Part shown: piece after piece, positions 20,633 to 35,600 of the stretch
Position numbering within the stretch: the first letter of the stretch is position 1
Layout: the number at the start of each line of letters is the position of its first letter
NCBI GenBank assembly: GCA_028752905.1
Contig: JAQNBH010000011.1
Location: forward strand, 23,888,341 to 23,952,340
Length of the DNA: 64,000 nt
Source of the DNA: Cladorhizidae sp. MBARI D1340-BT2
Lineage: Eukaryota > Porifera > Demospongiae > Poecilosclerida > Cladorhizidae
Reading direction: 5' to 3'
Notes under the pieces: generated by a model
The model's database searches: none
What the model was told of the DNA's origin: nothing
What the model saw: the letters and a program-made list of their open reading frames with translations, nothing else
Program-made: the position numbers and the translations under genes

Positions 20633-21788
20633 CTAGTGTGTAGCAAGGCATGAACTCTGGTGTGTACGAGTCATGAATTCTGTATCAAGCCATGAACTCT
20701 GGTGGCTCGAGCCATGAACTCTGGTATGTGTCAAGCCATGAACTCTGGTGTGCATCAAGCCATGAACTTTGGTTTGCATCGAGCCATGAACTCTGGTGTG
20801 TTTCAAGCCATGAACTCTGGTGTGCATCAAGCCATCAACTCTGGTGTGTAACAAGCTATTAACTCTGGTGTGCATCAACCTATGAACTCTGGTGTGCATC
20901 AAGCCATGAACTCTGGTGTGCATCAAGCCATGAACTCTGGTGTGAAGCAAGCCATGAACTCTGGCGTGTATCAAGCTATGAATTCTTGTCTGTAGCAACA
21001 CATGAACTCTGGTGTGTAGCAGTTATGAACTCCGTATCAGGCAATGAAATCTCATGTGCAGCAAGCCTTGAACACTGGTGTGTTAAGCCATGTACTCTGG
21101 TGTGCACCAAGCCATGAACTCTGGTTTGCATCAAGCCATGAACTCTGGTGTGCAACAATCTGGTTTGCATCGAACCATGAACTCAGGTGTGCATTAAGCT
21201 ATGAACAATGGAATGAAGCACGCTATGAACTCTGGTGTCTATCAAGCTATGTATGAACTCTGATGTGCATCAAGCCATGAACTCTGGTGTGTATCAAGCT
21301 ATTAACTGTAGTGTGTAGCAAGGCATGAACTCTGGTGTGTACGAGTTATGAATTCTGTATCAAGCCATGAACTCTGGTGGCTCGAGCCATGAACTCTGGT
21401 ATGTGTCAAGCCATGAACTCTGGTGTGCATCAAGCCATGAACTTTGGTTTGCATCGAGCCATGAACTCTGGTGTGCATCAAGCCATGAACACTGGTGTGC
21501 ATCAAGCCATGAACTCTGGTGTGCATCAAGCCATGAACTCTGGTATGCATCAAGCCATGAACTCTAGTGTGCATCAAGCCATGAACTCTGGTGTGCATCA
21601 ACCCATGAACTCTGGTGTGCATCAAGCCATGAACTCTAGTGTACATCAAGCCTTGAACTCTGGTGTGTAGTAAGCCATGAACACTGGTGTGCATCAAGAC
21701 ATGTACTTTAGTTTGCATTGATCAATGAACTCTGGTGTGCATCAAGCCATGAACTCTGGTTTGCATCAAGCCATGAACTCTTGTGTGT
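20446..21788. repeat. 1,343-bp tandem duplication, copy 1
   Basis: 20446-21810 aligns to 21789-23153 at a constant offset of 1,343 bp. The unit holds a shortened higher-order repeat (blocks l, a, k, l, a). Inside it, block l also recurs at 684 bp (20360 and 21044), a nested smaller event. Confidence 0.85.
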
Positions 21789-23131
21789 ATCAAGCCATGA
21801 ACTCTGGTGTGCAACAATCCATGAACTCTGGTTTGCATCTAACCATGAACTCAGGTATGCATTTAGCTATGAACAATGGAATGCAGCAAGCTATGAACTC
21901 TGGTGTCTATCAAGCTATGTATGAACTCTGATGTGCATCAAGCCATGAACTCTGGTGTGTATCAAGCTATTAACTCTAGTGTGTAGCAAGGCATGAACTC
22001 TGGTGTGTACGAGTCATGAATTCTGTATCAAGCCATGAACTCTGGTGGCTCGAGCCATGAACTCTGGTATGTGTCAAGCCATGAACTCTGGTGTGCATCA
22101 AGCCATGAACTTTGGTTTGCATCGAGCCATGAACTCTGGTGTGTTTCAAGCCATGAACTCTGGTGTGCATCAAGCCATCAACTCTGGTGTGTAACAAGCT
22201 ATTAACTCTGGTGTGCATCAACCTATGAACTCTGGTGTGCATCAAGCCATGAACTCTGGTGTGCATCAAGCCATGAACTCTGGTGTGAAGCAAGCCATGA
22301 ACTCTGGCGTGTATCAAGCTATGAATTCTTGTCTGTAGCAACACATGAACTCTGGTGTGTAGCAGTTATGAACTCCGTATCAGGCAATGAAATCTCATGT
22401 GCAGCAAGCCTTGAACACTGGTGTGTTAAGCCATGTACTCTGGTGTGCACCAAGCCATGAACTCTGGTTTGCATCAAGCCATGAACTCTGGTGTGCAACA
22501 ATCTGGTTTGCATCGAACCATGAACTCAGGTGTGCATTAAGCTATGAACAATGGAATGAAGCACGCTATGAACTCTGGTGTCTATTAAGCTATGTATGAA
22601 CTCTGATGTGCATCAAGCCATGAACTCTGGTGTGTATCAAGCTATTAACTGTAGTGTGTAGCAAGGCATGAACTCTGGTGTGTACGAGTTATGAATTCTG
22701 TATCAAGCCATGAACTCTGGTGGCTCGAGCCATGAACTCTGGTATGTGTCAAGCCATGAACTCTGGTGTGCATCAAGCCATGAACTTTGGTTTGCATCGA
22801 GCCATGAACTCTGGTGTGCATCAAGCCATGAACACTGGTGTGCATCAAGCCATGAACTCTGGTGTGCATCAAGCCATGAACTCTGGTATGCATCAAGCCA
22901 TGAACTCTAGTGTGCATCAAGCCATGAACTCTGGTGTGCATCAACCCATGAACTCTGGTGTGCATCAAGCCATGAACTCTAGTGTACATCAAGCCTTGAA
23001 CTCTGGTGTGTAGTAAGCCATGAACACTGGTGTGCATCAAGACATGTACTTTAGTTTGCATTGATCAATGAACTCTGGTGTGCATCAAGCCATGAACTCT
23101 GGTTTGCATCAAGCCATGAACTCTTGTGTGT
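21789..23131. repeat. 1,343-bp tandem duplication, copy 2
   Basis: Second copy. The join shows about 22 bp shared by both ends (21789-21810), as expected from out-of-register recombination between like monomers. One substitution noted: TCTATTAAGC near 22583 against TCTATCAAGC in copy 1. Confidence 0.85.
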
Positions 23132-23181
23132 ATCAAGCCATGAACTCTGGTGTCTCAAGCGATGAACTCTGGTGTGTGTCA

Positions 23182-26100
23182 AGCCATGAACTCTGGTGTG
23201 CATCAAGCCATGAACTATGGTGTGCATCAAGCCATGAACTCTGTTGCACATCAAGCCATGCACTCTGGTGTGCATCAACCCATGAACTCTGGTGTGCATC
23301 ACCAATGAACTCTGGTTTGCATCAAGCCGTGAACTTTGGTGTGCATCAAGTCATGAACTCTGGTGGGTATCAAGCCAAGAACTCTGGTGTGTAGCAAGCC
23401 ATGAACTCTGGCATGCATCAAGGCATTAACTCTGGTATGTATCAATGTGTGTATGAGGACATGTACTCTCGAGTGTAGCAGTCATGAACTCTGTATCCAG
23501 CCATGAACTCAGGTTTGCAGCAAGCCATGAATGCTAGTGTGTTAAGCCATGTACTCTGTTGTGTGTACCAAGCCATGAACTCTGGTGTGCATCAAGCCAT
23601 GAACTCTGGTCTGTATCAAGCTATATGAACTCTGGTGTGTAGCAAAACATGAATTCTAGTATGTATCAAGCTATGAACTCCAGTCTCTCTCAAGCTATAT
23701 GAATTCTGATGTGTAGCAAGACATGAACTCTGGTGTGCATCAAGCCATGAACTCTGGCGGGTATCAAGCTATGAACTCTGGTCTGTATCAAGCTATCAAC
23801 TCGGGTGTGTAACAAGCTATTAACTCTAGTGTGCATCAACCTATGAACTCTGGTGTGCATCAAGCCATGAACTCTGGTGTGCATCAAGCCATGAACTCTG
23901 GTGTGCATCAAGCCATCAACTCTGGTGTGTAACAAGCTATTAACTCTAGTGTGCATCAACCTATGAACTCTGGTGTGCATCAAGCCATGAACTCTGGTGT
24001 GCATCAAGCCATGAACTCTAGTGTGAAGCAAGCCATGAACTCTGGCGTGTATCAAGCTATGAATTCTTGTCTGTAGCAACACATGAACTCTGGTGTGTAG
24101 CAGTTATGAACTCCGTATCAGGCAATGAAATCTCATGTGCAGCAAGCCTTGAACACTGGTGTGTTAAGCCATGTACTCTGGTGTGCACCAAGCCATGAAC
24201 TCTGGTTTGCATCTAACCATGAACTCAGGTGTGCATTAAGCTATGAACAATGGAATGCAGCAAGCTATGAACTCTGGTGTCTATCAAGCTATGTATGAAC
24301 TCTGATGTGCATCAAGCCATGAACTCTGGTGTGTATCAAGCTATTAACTCTAGTGTGTAGCAAGGCATGAACTCTGGTGTGTACGAGTCATGAATTCTGT
24401 ATCAAGCCATGAACTCTGGTGGCTTGAGCCATGAACTCTGGTATGTGTCAAGCCATGAACTCTGGTGTGCATCAAGCCATGAACTTTGGTTTGCATCGAG
24501 CCATGAACTCTGGTGTGCATCAAGCCATGAACACTGGTGTGCATCAAGCCATGAACTCTGGTGTGCATCAAGCCATGAACTCTGGTATGCATCAAGCCAT
24601 GAACTCTAGTGTGCATCAAGCCATGAACTCTGGTATGCATCAACCCATGAACTCTGGTGTGCATCAAGCCATGAACTCTAGTGTACATCAAGCCTTGACC
24701 TCTGGTGTGTATTAAGCCATGAACACTGGTGTGCATCAAGACATGTACTTTAGTTTGCATTGAGCAATGAACTCTGGTGTGCATCAAGCCATGAACTCTG
24801 GTTTGCATCAAGCCATGGACTCTTGTGTGTATCAAGCCATGAACTCTGGTGTCTCAAGCGATGAACTCTGGTGTGTGTCAAGCCATGAACTCTGGTGTGC
24901 ATCAAGCCATGAACTATGGTGTGCATCAAGCCATGAACTCTGTTGCACATCAAGCCATGCACTCTGGTGTGCATCAACCCATGAACTCTGGTGTGCATCA
25001 CCAATGAACTCTGGTTTGCATCAAGCCATGAACTTTGGTGTGCATCAAGTCATGAACTCTGGTGGGTATCAAGCCAAGAACTCTGGTGTGTAGCAAGCCA
25101 TGAACTCTGGCATGCATCAAGGCATTAACTCTGGTATGTATCAATGTGTGTATGAGGACATGTACTCTCGAGTGTAGCAGTCATGAACTCTGTATCCAGC
25201 CATGAACTCAGGTTTGCAGCAAGCCATGAATGCTAGTGTGTTAAGCCATGTACTCTGTTGTGTGTACCAAGCCATGAACTCTGGTATGCATCAAGCCATG
25301 AACTCTGGTTTGCAACAAGCCATGAACTCTGGTGTGCATCAAGCCATGAACTCATGTGTACATCAAGCTTGCATGCAGCAAGCTATGAACTCTGATGTGT
25401 ATCAAGCTATGAACTCTATTGTGTAGTAAGACATGAATTCTGGCATACAGCAAGCCATGAACTCCGGGGTGCATCAAGCTATGGACTCTAGTGTGTAGCA
25501 ACACATGAACTCTGATTTATAGCAGACATGAACTCTGTTCTGTATCAAGCCATAAAATCAGGTGTCTCAAGCCAAAAACTCTGGTATGTATCAAGCCTTG
25601 AACTCTGGTGTGCATCAAGCCATGAAATTTAGTTTGCATCAAGGAATGAACTCTGGTGTGCATCAAGCCATGAAATCTGGTGTGCATCAAGCCATGAACT
25701 CTTGTGTGCATCAAGCCATGAATTCTGGTGTGCATCAAGCCATTAACTCAGGTGTGCATCAAACCATCAACTTTGATGTGCAACAAGCCAAGAACTCTGG
25801 TGTGTATCAGGCTATGAACTCTGGTGTGTAGCAAGACATGCACTCTGGTGTATATCAGTCATGAACTCTGTATCAAGCCATGAACTCTGATGTCTTAAGG
25901 CTTAAGCCATGAACTGTGGAGTGTGTCAAGCCATAAACTCTTGTGTGCATCAGCCTATGAACTCTGGTCTGTATCAAGCTATATGAACTCTGGTGTGTAG
26001 CAAAACATAAATTCTGGTGTGTATCAAGCTATAAACTCATTTGTCTAACAAGCTATATGAATTCTGGTGTGTAGCAAGACATGAACTCTGGTGTGCATCA

Positions 26101-27030
26101 AGCCATGAACTCTGGCGGGAATCAAGCTATGAATTCTGGTCTGTATCAAGCAATGAACTCAGGTGTGTAGCAAGTTATGAGGTCTGGTGTGTAGCAGTCA
26201 TGAACTCTGTATTAAGCCATGAACTCTGGTGTCTCAAGCCATGAACTCTGGTGTGCAGCAAGCCATAAACTCTGGTGTGCATCAAGCCATGAACTTCGGT
26301 GTGCATCAAGCCATGAACTCTGGTGGGTATGAAGCTATGAACTCTGTTGTGTAGCAAACCATGAACACAGGCATGCAGCAAGCCATGAACTCTGGCATGC
26401 ACAAGCCATGAACTCTGGTATGTATCAAGCTATTAACTCTGGGGTGTAGCAAGACATGAAATTTGGCGTACAGCAAGCCATGAACTCTGGGGTGCATCAA
26501 TCTATGAAATCTGGTGTGTATCAAGCTATGAACTCTGGTGTGCAGCAAGAGATGAATTCTGGTGTGTTGCCTTCATGAAGTCTATAACTAGCCATGAACT
26601 ATAAATGTCTCAAGCCATGAACTCTGGTGTGCATCAAGCCTTGAACTTTGGTGTGCATCGAGCAAAGAACGATGATGTGCATGAAGCCATGAACTCTGGT
26701 GTAGTTCAAGCCATGAACTCTGATGTGCATCAAGCCATGAACTCTGGTTTGCATCAAGCCATGAACTCTGGTGTGCATCAAGCCATAAATTTTGGTGTGC
26801 ATCAAGCTATGAACTCTGGAGGGTAGCAAGCCTTGAACTCTGGAATGGAGCAAGCCATAAACTCTGGCATGTATCAAGCCATGAACTCTGGTGTGTATCA
26901 AGCTATGAACTGTTGTGTTGCAAGACATGAACTCTGGTGTGTAGCAGTCATGAACTCTCTATCAAGCCATGAAGTCAGGCGTCTCAAGCCATGAACTCTG
27001 GTGTGTTTCAAGCCATGAACTCTGGTGTGC
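23182..27030. repeat. Duplicated 3.85-kb satellite segment, copy 1 (partner at 28734-32606)
   Basis: Aligned with 28734-32606 at offset 5552, rising to 5576 because this copy lacks one 24-bp monomer near 25470 (CCGGGGTGCATC runs directly into AAGCTATGGAC). It carries blocks b, k, l, a, b, c, d, e, f, h and the start of i. Confidence 0.8.
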
Positions 27031-28733
27031 ATCAAGCCATGAACACTGGTGTGCATCAAGCCATGAACTCTGGTGTGCATCAAGCCATGAACTCTGGTAT
27101 GCATCAAGCCATGAACTCTAGTGTGCATCAAGCCATGAACTCTGGTGTGCATCAACCCATGAACTCTGGTGTGCATCAAGCCATGAACTCTAGTGTACAT
27201 CAAGCCTTGAACTCTGGTGTGTAGTAAGCCATGAACACTGGTGAGCATCAAGACATGTACTTTAGTTTGCATTGATCAATGAACTCTGGTGTGCATCAAG
27301 CCATGAACTCTGGTTTGCATCAAGCCATGAACTCTTGTGTGTATCAAGCCATGAACTCTGGTGTCTCAAGCGATGAACTCTGGTGTGTGTCAAGCCATGA
27401 ACTCTGGTGTGCATCAAGCCATGAACTATGGTGTGCATCAAGCCATGAACTCTGTTGCACATCAAGCCATGCACTCTGGTGTGCATCAACCCATGAACTC
27501 TGGTGTGCATCACCAATGAACTCTGGTTTGCATCAAGCCGTGAACTTTGGTGTGCATCAAGTCATGAACTCTGGTGGGTATCAAGCCAAGAACTCTGGTG
27601 TGTAGCAAGCCATGAACTCTGGCATGCATCAAGGCATTAACTCTGGTATGTATCAATGTGTGTATGAGGACATGTACTCTCGAGTGTAGCAGTCATGAAC
27701 TCTGTATCCAGCCATGAACTCAGGTTTGCAGCAAGCCATGAATGCTAGTGTGTTAAGCCATGTACTCTGTTGTGTGTACCAAGCCATGAACTCTGGTGTG
27801 CATCAAGCCATGAATTCTGGTCTGTATCAAGCTATATGAACTCTGGTGTGTAGCAAAACATGAATTCTAGTATGTATCAAGCTATGAACTCCAGTCTCTC
27901 TCAAGCTATATGAATTCTGGTGTGTAGCAAGACATGAACTCTGGTGTGCATCAAGCCATGAACTCTGGCGGGTATCAAGCTATGAACTCTGGTCTGTATC
28001 AAGCTATCAACTCGGGTGTGTAACAAGCTATTAACTCTAGTGTGCATCAACCTATGAACTCTGGTGTGCATCAAGCCATGAACTCTGGTGTGCATCAAGC
28101 CATGAACTCTGGTGTGCATCAAGCCATGAACTCTGGTGTGCATCAAGCCATCAACTCTGGTGTGTAACAAGCTATTAACTCTAGTGTGCATCAACCTATG
28201 AACTCTGGTGTGCATCAAGCCATGAACTCTGGTGTGCATCAAGCCATGAACTCTAGTGTGAAGCAAGCCATGAACTCTGGCGTGTATCAAGCTATGAATT
28301 CTTGTCTGTAGCAACACATGAACTCTGGTGTGTAGCAGTTATGAACTCCGTATCAGGCAATGAAATCTCATGTGCAGCAAGCCTTGAACACTGGTGTGTT
28401 AAGCCATGTACTCTGGTGTGCACCAAGCCATGAACTCTGGTTTGCATCTAACCATGAACTCAGGTGTGCATTAAGCTATGAACAATGGAATGCAGCAAGC
28501 TATGAACTCTGGTGTCTATCAAGCTATGTATGAACTCTGATGTGCATCAAGCCATGAACTCTGGTGTGTATCAAGCTATTAACTCTAGTGTGTAGCAAGG
28601 CATGAACTCTGGTGTGTACGAGTCATGAATTCTGTATCAAGCCATGAACTCTGGTGGCTTGAGCCATGAACTCTGGTATGTGTCAAGCCATGAACTCTGG
28701 TGTGCATCAAGCCATGAACTTTGGTTTGCATCG
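27031..28733. repeat. 1.7-kb inserted segment resembling 22820-24530
   Basis: From 27031 the array follows 22820 onward at offset 4211, then 4235 after one additional 24-bp monomer in the block k stretch. The likeness ends near 28760/24530. It separates the two halves of the 5.55-kb pair, so copying events are nested here. Confidence 0.7.
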
Positions 28734-31700
28734 AGCCATGAACTCTGGTGTGCATCAAGCCATGAACTATGGTGTGCATCAAGCCATGAACTCTGTTGCA
28801 CATCAAGCCATGCACTCTGGTGTGCATCAACCCATGAACTCTGGTGTGCATCACCAATGAACTCTGGTTTGCATCAAGCCGTGAACTTTGGTGTGCATCA
28901 AGTCATGAACTCTGGTGGGTATCAAGCCAAGAACTCTGGTGTGTAGCAAGCCATGAACTCTGGCATGCATCAAGGCATTAACTCTGGTATGTATCAATGT
29001 GTGTATGAGGACATGTACTCTCGAGTGTAGCAGTCATGAACTCTGTATCCAGCCATGAACTCAGGTTTGCAGCAAGCCATGAATGCTAGTGTGTTAAGCC
29101 ATGTACTCTGTTGTGTGTACCAAGCCATGAACTCTGGTGTGCATCAAGCCATGAATTCTGGTCTGTATCAAGCTATATGAACTCTGGTGTGTAGCAAAAC
29201 ATGAATTCTAGTATGTATCAAGCTATGAACTCCAGTCTCTCTCAAGCTATATGAATTCTGGTGTGTAGCAAGACATGAACTCTGGTGTGCATCAAGCCAT
29301 GAACTCTGGCGGGTATCAAGCTATGAACTCTGGTCTGTATCAAGCTATCAACTCGGGTGTGTAACAAGCTATTAACTCTAGTGTGCATCAACCTATGAAC
29401 TCTGGTGTGCATCAAGCCATGAACTCTGGTGTGCATCAAGCCATGAACTCTGGTGTGCATCAAGCCATCAACTCTGGTGTGTAACAAGCTATTAACTCTA
29501 GTGTGCATCAACCTATGAACTCTGGTGTGCATCAAGCCATGAACTCTGGTGTGCATCAAGCCATGAACTCTAGTGTGAAGCAAGCCATGAACTCTGGCGT
29601 GTATCAAGCTATGAATTCTTGTCTGTAGCAACACATGAACTCTGGTGTGTAGCAGTTATGAACTCCGTATCAGGCAATGAAATCTCATGTGCAGCAAGCC
29701 TTGAACACTGGTGTGTTAAGCCATGTACTCTGGTGTGCACCAAGCCATGAACTCTGGTTTGCATCTAACCATGAACTCAGGTGTGCATTAAGCTATGAAC
29801 AATGGAATGCAGCAAGCTATGAACTCTGGTGTCTATCAAGCTATGTATGAACTCTGATGTGCATCAAGCCATGAACTCTGGTGTGTATCAAGCTATTAAC
29901 TCTAGTGTGTAGCAAGGCATGAACTCTGGTGTGTACGAGTCATGAATTCTGTATCAAGCCATGAACTCTGGTGGCTTGAGCCATGAACTCTGGTATGTGT
30001 CAAGCCATGAACTCTGGTGTGCATCAAGCCATGAACTTTGGTTTGCATCGAGCCATGAACTCTGGTGTGCATCAAGCCATGAACACTGGTGTGCATCAAG
30101 CCATGAACTCTGGTGTGCATCAAGCCATGAACTCTGGTATGCATCAAGCCATGAACTCTAGTGTGCATCAAGCCATGAACTCTGGTGTGCATCAACCCAT
30201 GAACTCTGGTGTGCATCAAGCCATGAACTCTAGTGTACATCAAGCCTTGACCTCTGGTGTGTATTAAGCCATGAACACTGGTGTGCATCAAGACATGTAC
30301 TTTAGTTTGCATTGAGCAATGAACTCTGGTGTGCATCAAGCCATGAACTCTGGTTTGCATCAAGCCATGAACTCTTGTGTGTATCAAGCCATGAACTCTG
30401 GTGTCTCAAGCGATGAACTCTGGTGTGTGTCAAGCCATGAACTCTGGTGTGCATCAAGCCATGAACTATGGTGTGCATCAAGCCATGAACTCTATTGCAC
30501 ATCAAGCCATGCACTCTGGTGTGCATCAACCCATGAACTCTGGTGTGCATCACCAATGAACTCTGGTTTGCATCAAGCCATGAACTTTGGTGTGCATCAA
30601 GTCATGAACTCTGGTGGGTATCAAGCCAAGAACTCTGGTGTGTAGCAAGCCATGAACTCTGGCATGCATCAAGGCATTAACTCTGGTATGTATCAATGTG
30701 TGTATGAGGACATGTACTCTCGAGTGTAGCAGTCATGAACTCTGTATCCAGCCATGCACTCAGGTTTGCAGCAAGCCATGAATGCTAGTGTGTTAAGCCA
30801 TGTACTCTGTTGTGTGTACCAAGCCATGAACTCTGGTATGCATCAAGCCATGAACTCTGGTTTGCAACAAGCCATGAACTCTGGTGTGCATCAAGCCATG
30901 AACTCATGTGTACATCAAGCTTGCATGCAGCAAGCTATGAACTCTGATGTGTATCAAGCTATGAACTCTATTGTGTAGTAAGACATGAATTCTGGCATAC
31001 AGCAAGCCATGAACTCCGGGGTGCATCAAGCCATGAACTCAGGTGTGTATCAAGCTATGGACTCTAGTGTGTAGCAACACATGAACTCTGATTTATAGCA
31101 GACATGAACTCTGTTCTGTATCAAGCCATAAAATCAGGTGTCTCAAGCCAAAAACTCTGGTATGTATCAAGCCTTGAACTCTGGTGTGCATCAAGCCATG
31201 AAATTTAGTTTGCATCAAGGAATGAACTCTGGTGTGCATCAAGCCATGAAATCTGGTGTGCATCAAGCCATGAACTCTTGTGTGCATCAAGCCATGAATT
31301 CTGGTGTGCATCAAGCCATTAACTCAGGTGTGCATCAAAACATCAACTTTGATGTGCAACAAGCCAAGAACTCTGGTGTGTATCAGGCTATGAACTCTGG
31401 TGTGTAGCAAGACATGCACTCTGGTGTATATCAGTCATGAACTCTGTATCAAGCCATGAACTCTGATGTCTTAAGGCTTAAACCATGAACTGTGGAGTGT
31501 GTCAAGCCATAAACTCTTGTGTGCATCAGCCTATGAACTCTGGTCTGTATCAAGCTATATGAACTCTGGTGTGTAGCAAAACATAAATTCTGGTGTGTAT
31601 CAAGCTATAAACTCATTTGTCTAACAAGCTATATGAATTCTGGTGTGTAGCAAGACATGAACTCTGGTGTGCATCAAGCCATGAACTCTGGCGGGAATCA

Positions 31701-32606
31701 AGCTATGAATTCTGGTCTGTATCAAGCAATGAACTCAGGTGTGTAGCAAGTTATGAGGTCTGGTGTGTAGCAGTCATGAACTCTGTATTAAGCCATGAAC
31801 TCTGGTGTCTCAAGCCATGAACTCTGGTGTGCAGCAAGCCATAAACTCTGGTGTGCATCAAGCCATGAACTTCGGTGTGCATCAAGCCATGAACTCTGGT
31901 GGGTATGAAGCTATGAACTCTGTTGTGTAGCAAACCATGAACACAGGCATGCAGCAAGCCATGAACTCTGGCATGCACAAGCCATGAACTCTGGTATGTA
32001 TCAAGCTATTAACTCTGGGGTGTAGCAAGACATGAAATTTGGCGTACAGCAAGCCATGAACTCTGGGGTGCATCAATCTATGAAATCTGGTGTGTATCAA
32101 GCTATGAACTCTGGTGTGCAGCAAGAGATGAATTCTGGTGTGTTGCCTTCATGAAGTCTATAACTAGCCATGAACTATAAATGTCTCAAGCCATGAACTC
32201 TGGTGTGCATCAAGCCTTGAACTTTGGTGTGCATCGAGCAAAGAACGATGATGTGCATGAAGCCATGAACTCTGGTGTAGTTCAAGCCATGAACTCTGGT
32301 GTGCATCAAGCCATGAACTCTGGTTTGCATCAAGCCATGAACTCTGGTGTGCATCAAGCCATAAATTTTGGTGTGCATCAAGCTATGAACTCTGGAGGGT
32401 AGCAAGCCTTGAACTCTGGAATGGAGCAAGCCATAAACTCTGGCATGTATCAAGCCATGAACTCTGGTGTGTATCAAGCTATGAACTGTTGTGTTGCAAG
32501 ACATGAACTCTGGTGTGTAGCAGTCATGAACTCTCTATCAAGCCATGAAGTCAGGCATCTCAAGCCATGAACTCTGGTGTGTTTCAAGCCATGAACTCTG
32601 GTGTGC
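28734..32606. repeat. Duplicated 3.85-kb satellite segment, copy 2
   Basis: Partner of 23182-27030, near-identical by eye with one more 24-bp monomer near 31020-31045. It ends at the GTGTGCATC/GTGTGCTTC difference. Confidence 0.8.
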
Positions 32607-35600
32607 TTCAAGCCATGAACACTGGTGTGTATCAAGCTATTGAACTCCGGGGTGCATCAAGCTATGAAATCTGGTGTGCAGCAAGCCATGAACTCTGGCA
32701 TGCACAAGCCATGAACTCTGGTGTGTATCAAGCTATTAACTCTGGGGTGTAGCAAGACATGAAATTTGGCGTACAGCAAGTCATGAACTCTGGGGTGCAT
32801 CAAGCTATGAAATCTGGTGTGTATCAAGCGATGAACTCCGGTGTGCAGCAAGAGATGAATTCTGGTGTGTTGCCTTCATGAAGTCTATAACTAGCCATGA
32901 ACTATAAATATCTCAAGCCATGAACTCTGGTGTGCATCAAGCCATGAACTTTGGTGTGCATCGAGCTAAGAACGATGATGTGCATGAAGCCATGAACTCT
33001 GGTGTAGTTCAAGCCATGAACTCTGGTCTGTATCAAGCTATATGAACTCTGGTGTGTAGCAAAACATGAATTCTAGTGTGTATCAAGCTATGAACTCCAG
33101 TCTCTATCAAGCCATATGAATTCTGGTGTGTAGCAAGACATGAACTCTGGTGTGCATCAAGCTAAGAATTCTGGTCTGTAGCAAGACATGAACTCTGGTG
33201 TGTAGCAGTCATGAACTCTGTATCAAGCCATGAACTCTGGTGTGTAGCAAACCTTGAACACTGGTATGTTAAGCCTTGAACTCTGGTGTGCAACAAGTCT
33301 TGATCTCTGGTGTGCATCAAACCATGAACTCAGGTGTGCATCAAGCTATGAACACTGGCATGCAGCAAGCTATGAACTCTGATGTGTATCAAGCTATGTA
33401 TGAACTATGATGTGTAGCAAGACATGAACTCTGGTGTATATCAGTCATTAACTCTGTATCAAGCCATGAACACTGGTGTCTTAAGCCATGAACTCTATTG
33501 TGTGTCAAGCCATGAGCTTTGTTGTGCATTGAACTAAGAACGATGATGTGCATGAAGCCATGAACTCTGGTGTAGTTCAAGCCATGAACTCTGGTGTGCA
33601 TCAAGCCATGAACTCTGGTTTGCATCAAGCCATGAACTCTGGTGTGCATCAAGCCATAAATTTTGGTGTGCATCAAGCTATGAACACTGTTGTGCTGCAA
33701 GACATGAACTCTGGTGTGTAGCAGTCATGAACTCTCTATCAAGCCATGAAGTCAGGCGTCTCAAGCCATGAACTCTGGTGTGTTTCAAGCCATGAACTCT
33801 GGTGTGCTTCAAGCCCTGAACACTGGTGTGTATCAAGCTATAAACTCTGGTGAGCATCAAGTCATGAACTCTGGTGTGCAACAAGCCATGAACTCTGGTG
33901 TGCATCAAGCCATGAACTCTGGTATGTAGTAAGGCATGAACTCTGGTGTGCATCAAGCCAATAACTCTGGTGTGTATCAAGCTAAGAATTCTGGTCTGTA
34001 GCAAGACATGAACTCTGGTGTGTAGCAGTCATGAACTCTGTAACAAGCCATGAACTCTGGTGTGTAGCAAACCTTGAACACTGGTATGTTAAGCCTTGAA
34101 CTCTGGTGTGCAACAAGTCATGATCTCTGGTGTGCATCAAACCATGAACTCAGGTGTGCATCAAGCAATGAACACTGGCATGCAGCAAGTTATGAACTCT
34201 GATGTGTATCAAGCTATGTATGAACTATGATGTGTAGCAAGACATGAACTCTGGTGTATATCAGTCATTAACTCTGTATCAAGCCATGAACACTGGTGTC
34301 TTAAGCCATTAACTCTGGAGTGTCTCAAGCCATGAACTCTGGTGTGCATCAAGCCATGAACTCTTGTGTGCATCAAGCCATGAACTCTGGTCTGTATCAA
34401 GCTATATGAACTCTGGTTTGTAGCAAAACATGAATTCTAGTATGTATCAAGCTATGAACTCCAGTCTCTCTCAAGCTATATGAATTCTGGTGTGTAGCAA
34501 GACATGAACTCTGGTGTGCATCAAGCCATGAACTGGTGTGCATCAAGCCATGAACTCTGGTCTGTATCAAGCTATATGAACTCTGGTGTGTAGCAAAACA
34601 TGAATTCTAGTGTGTATCAAGCTATGAACTCCAGTCTCTATCAAGCTATATGAATTCTGGTGTGTAGCAAGACATGAACTCTGGTGTGCATCAAGCCATG
34701 AACTCTGGCGCGTATCAAGCTATGAACTCTGGTCTGTATCAAGCTATCAACTCGGGTGTGTAGCAAGTTATGAGGTCTTGTGTGTAGCAGTCATGAACTC
34801 TGTATCAAGCCATGAAGTCTAGCGTCTCAAGCCATGAACTCTGGTGTGTTTCAAGCCATGAACTCTGGTGTGCATCAAGCCATCAACTCTGGTGTGTAAC
34901 AAGCTATTAACTCTGGTGTGCATCAATCTATGAACTCTGGTGTGCATCAAGCCATGAACTCTGGTGTGCATCAAGCCATGAACTCTGGTGTGAAGCAAGC
35001 CATGAACTCTGGCGTGTATCAAGCTATGAATTCTTGTCTGTAGCAACACATGAACTCTGGTGTGTAGCAGTTATGAACTCCGTATCAGGCAATGAAATCT
35101 CATGTGCAGGAAGCCTTGAATACTGGTGTGTTAAGCCATTTACTCTGGTGTGCACCAAGCCATGAACTCTGGTTTGCATCAAGCCATGAACTCTGGTGTA
35201 CAACAATCTGGTTTGCATCGAACCATGAACTCAGGTGTGCATTAAGCTATGACCAATGGAATGCAGCAAGCTATGAACTCTGGTGTCTATCAAGCTATGT
35301 ATGAACTCTGATGTGCATCAAGCCATGAACTCTGGTGTGTATCAAGCTATTAACTCTAGTGTGTAGCAAGGCATGAACTCTGGTGTGTACGAGTCATGAA
35401 TTCTGTATCAAGCCATGAACTCTGGTGGCTCGAGCCATGAACTCTGGTATGTGTCAAGCCATGAACTCTGGTGTGCATCAAGCCATGAACTTTGGTTTGC
35501 ATCGAGCCATGAACTCTGGTGTGCATCAAGCCATGAACACTGGTGTGCATCAAGCCATGAACTCTGGTGTGCATCAAGCCATGAACTCTGGTATGCATCA

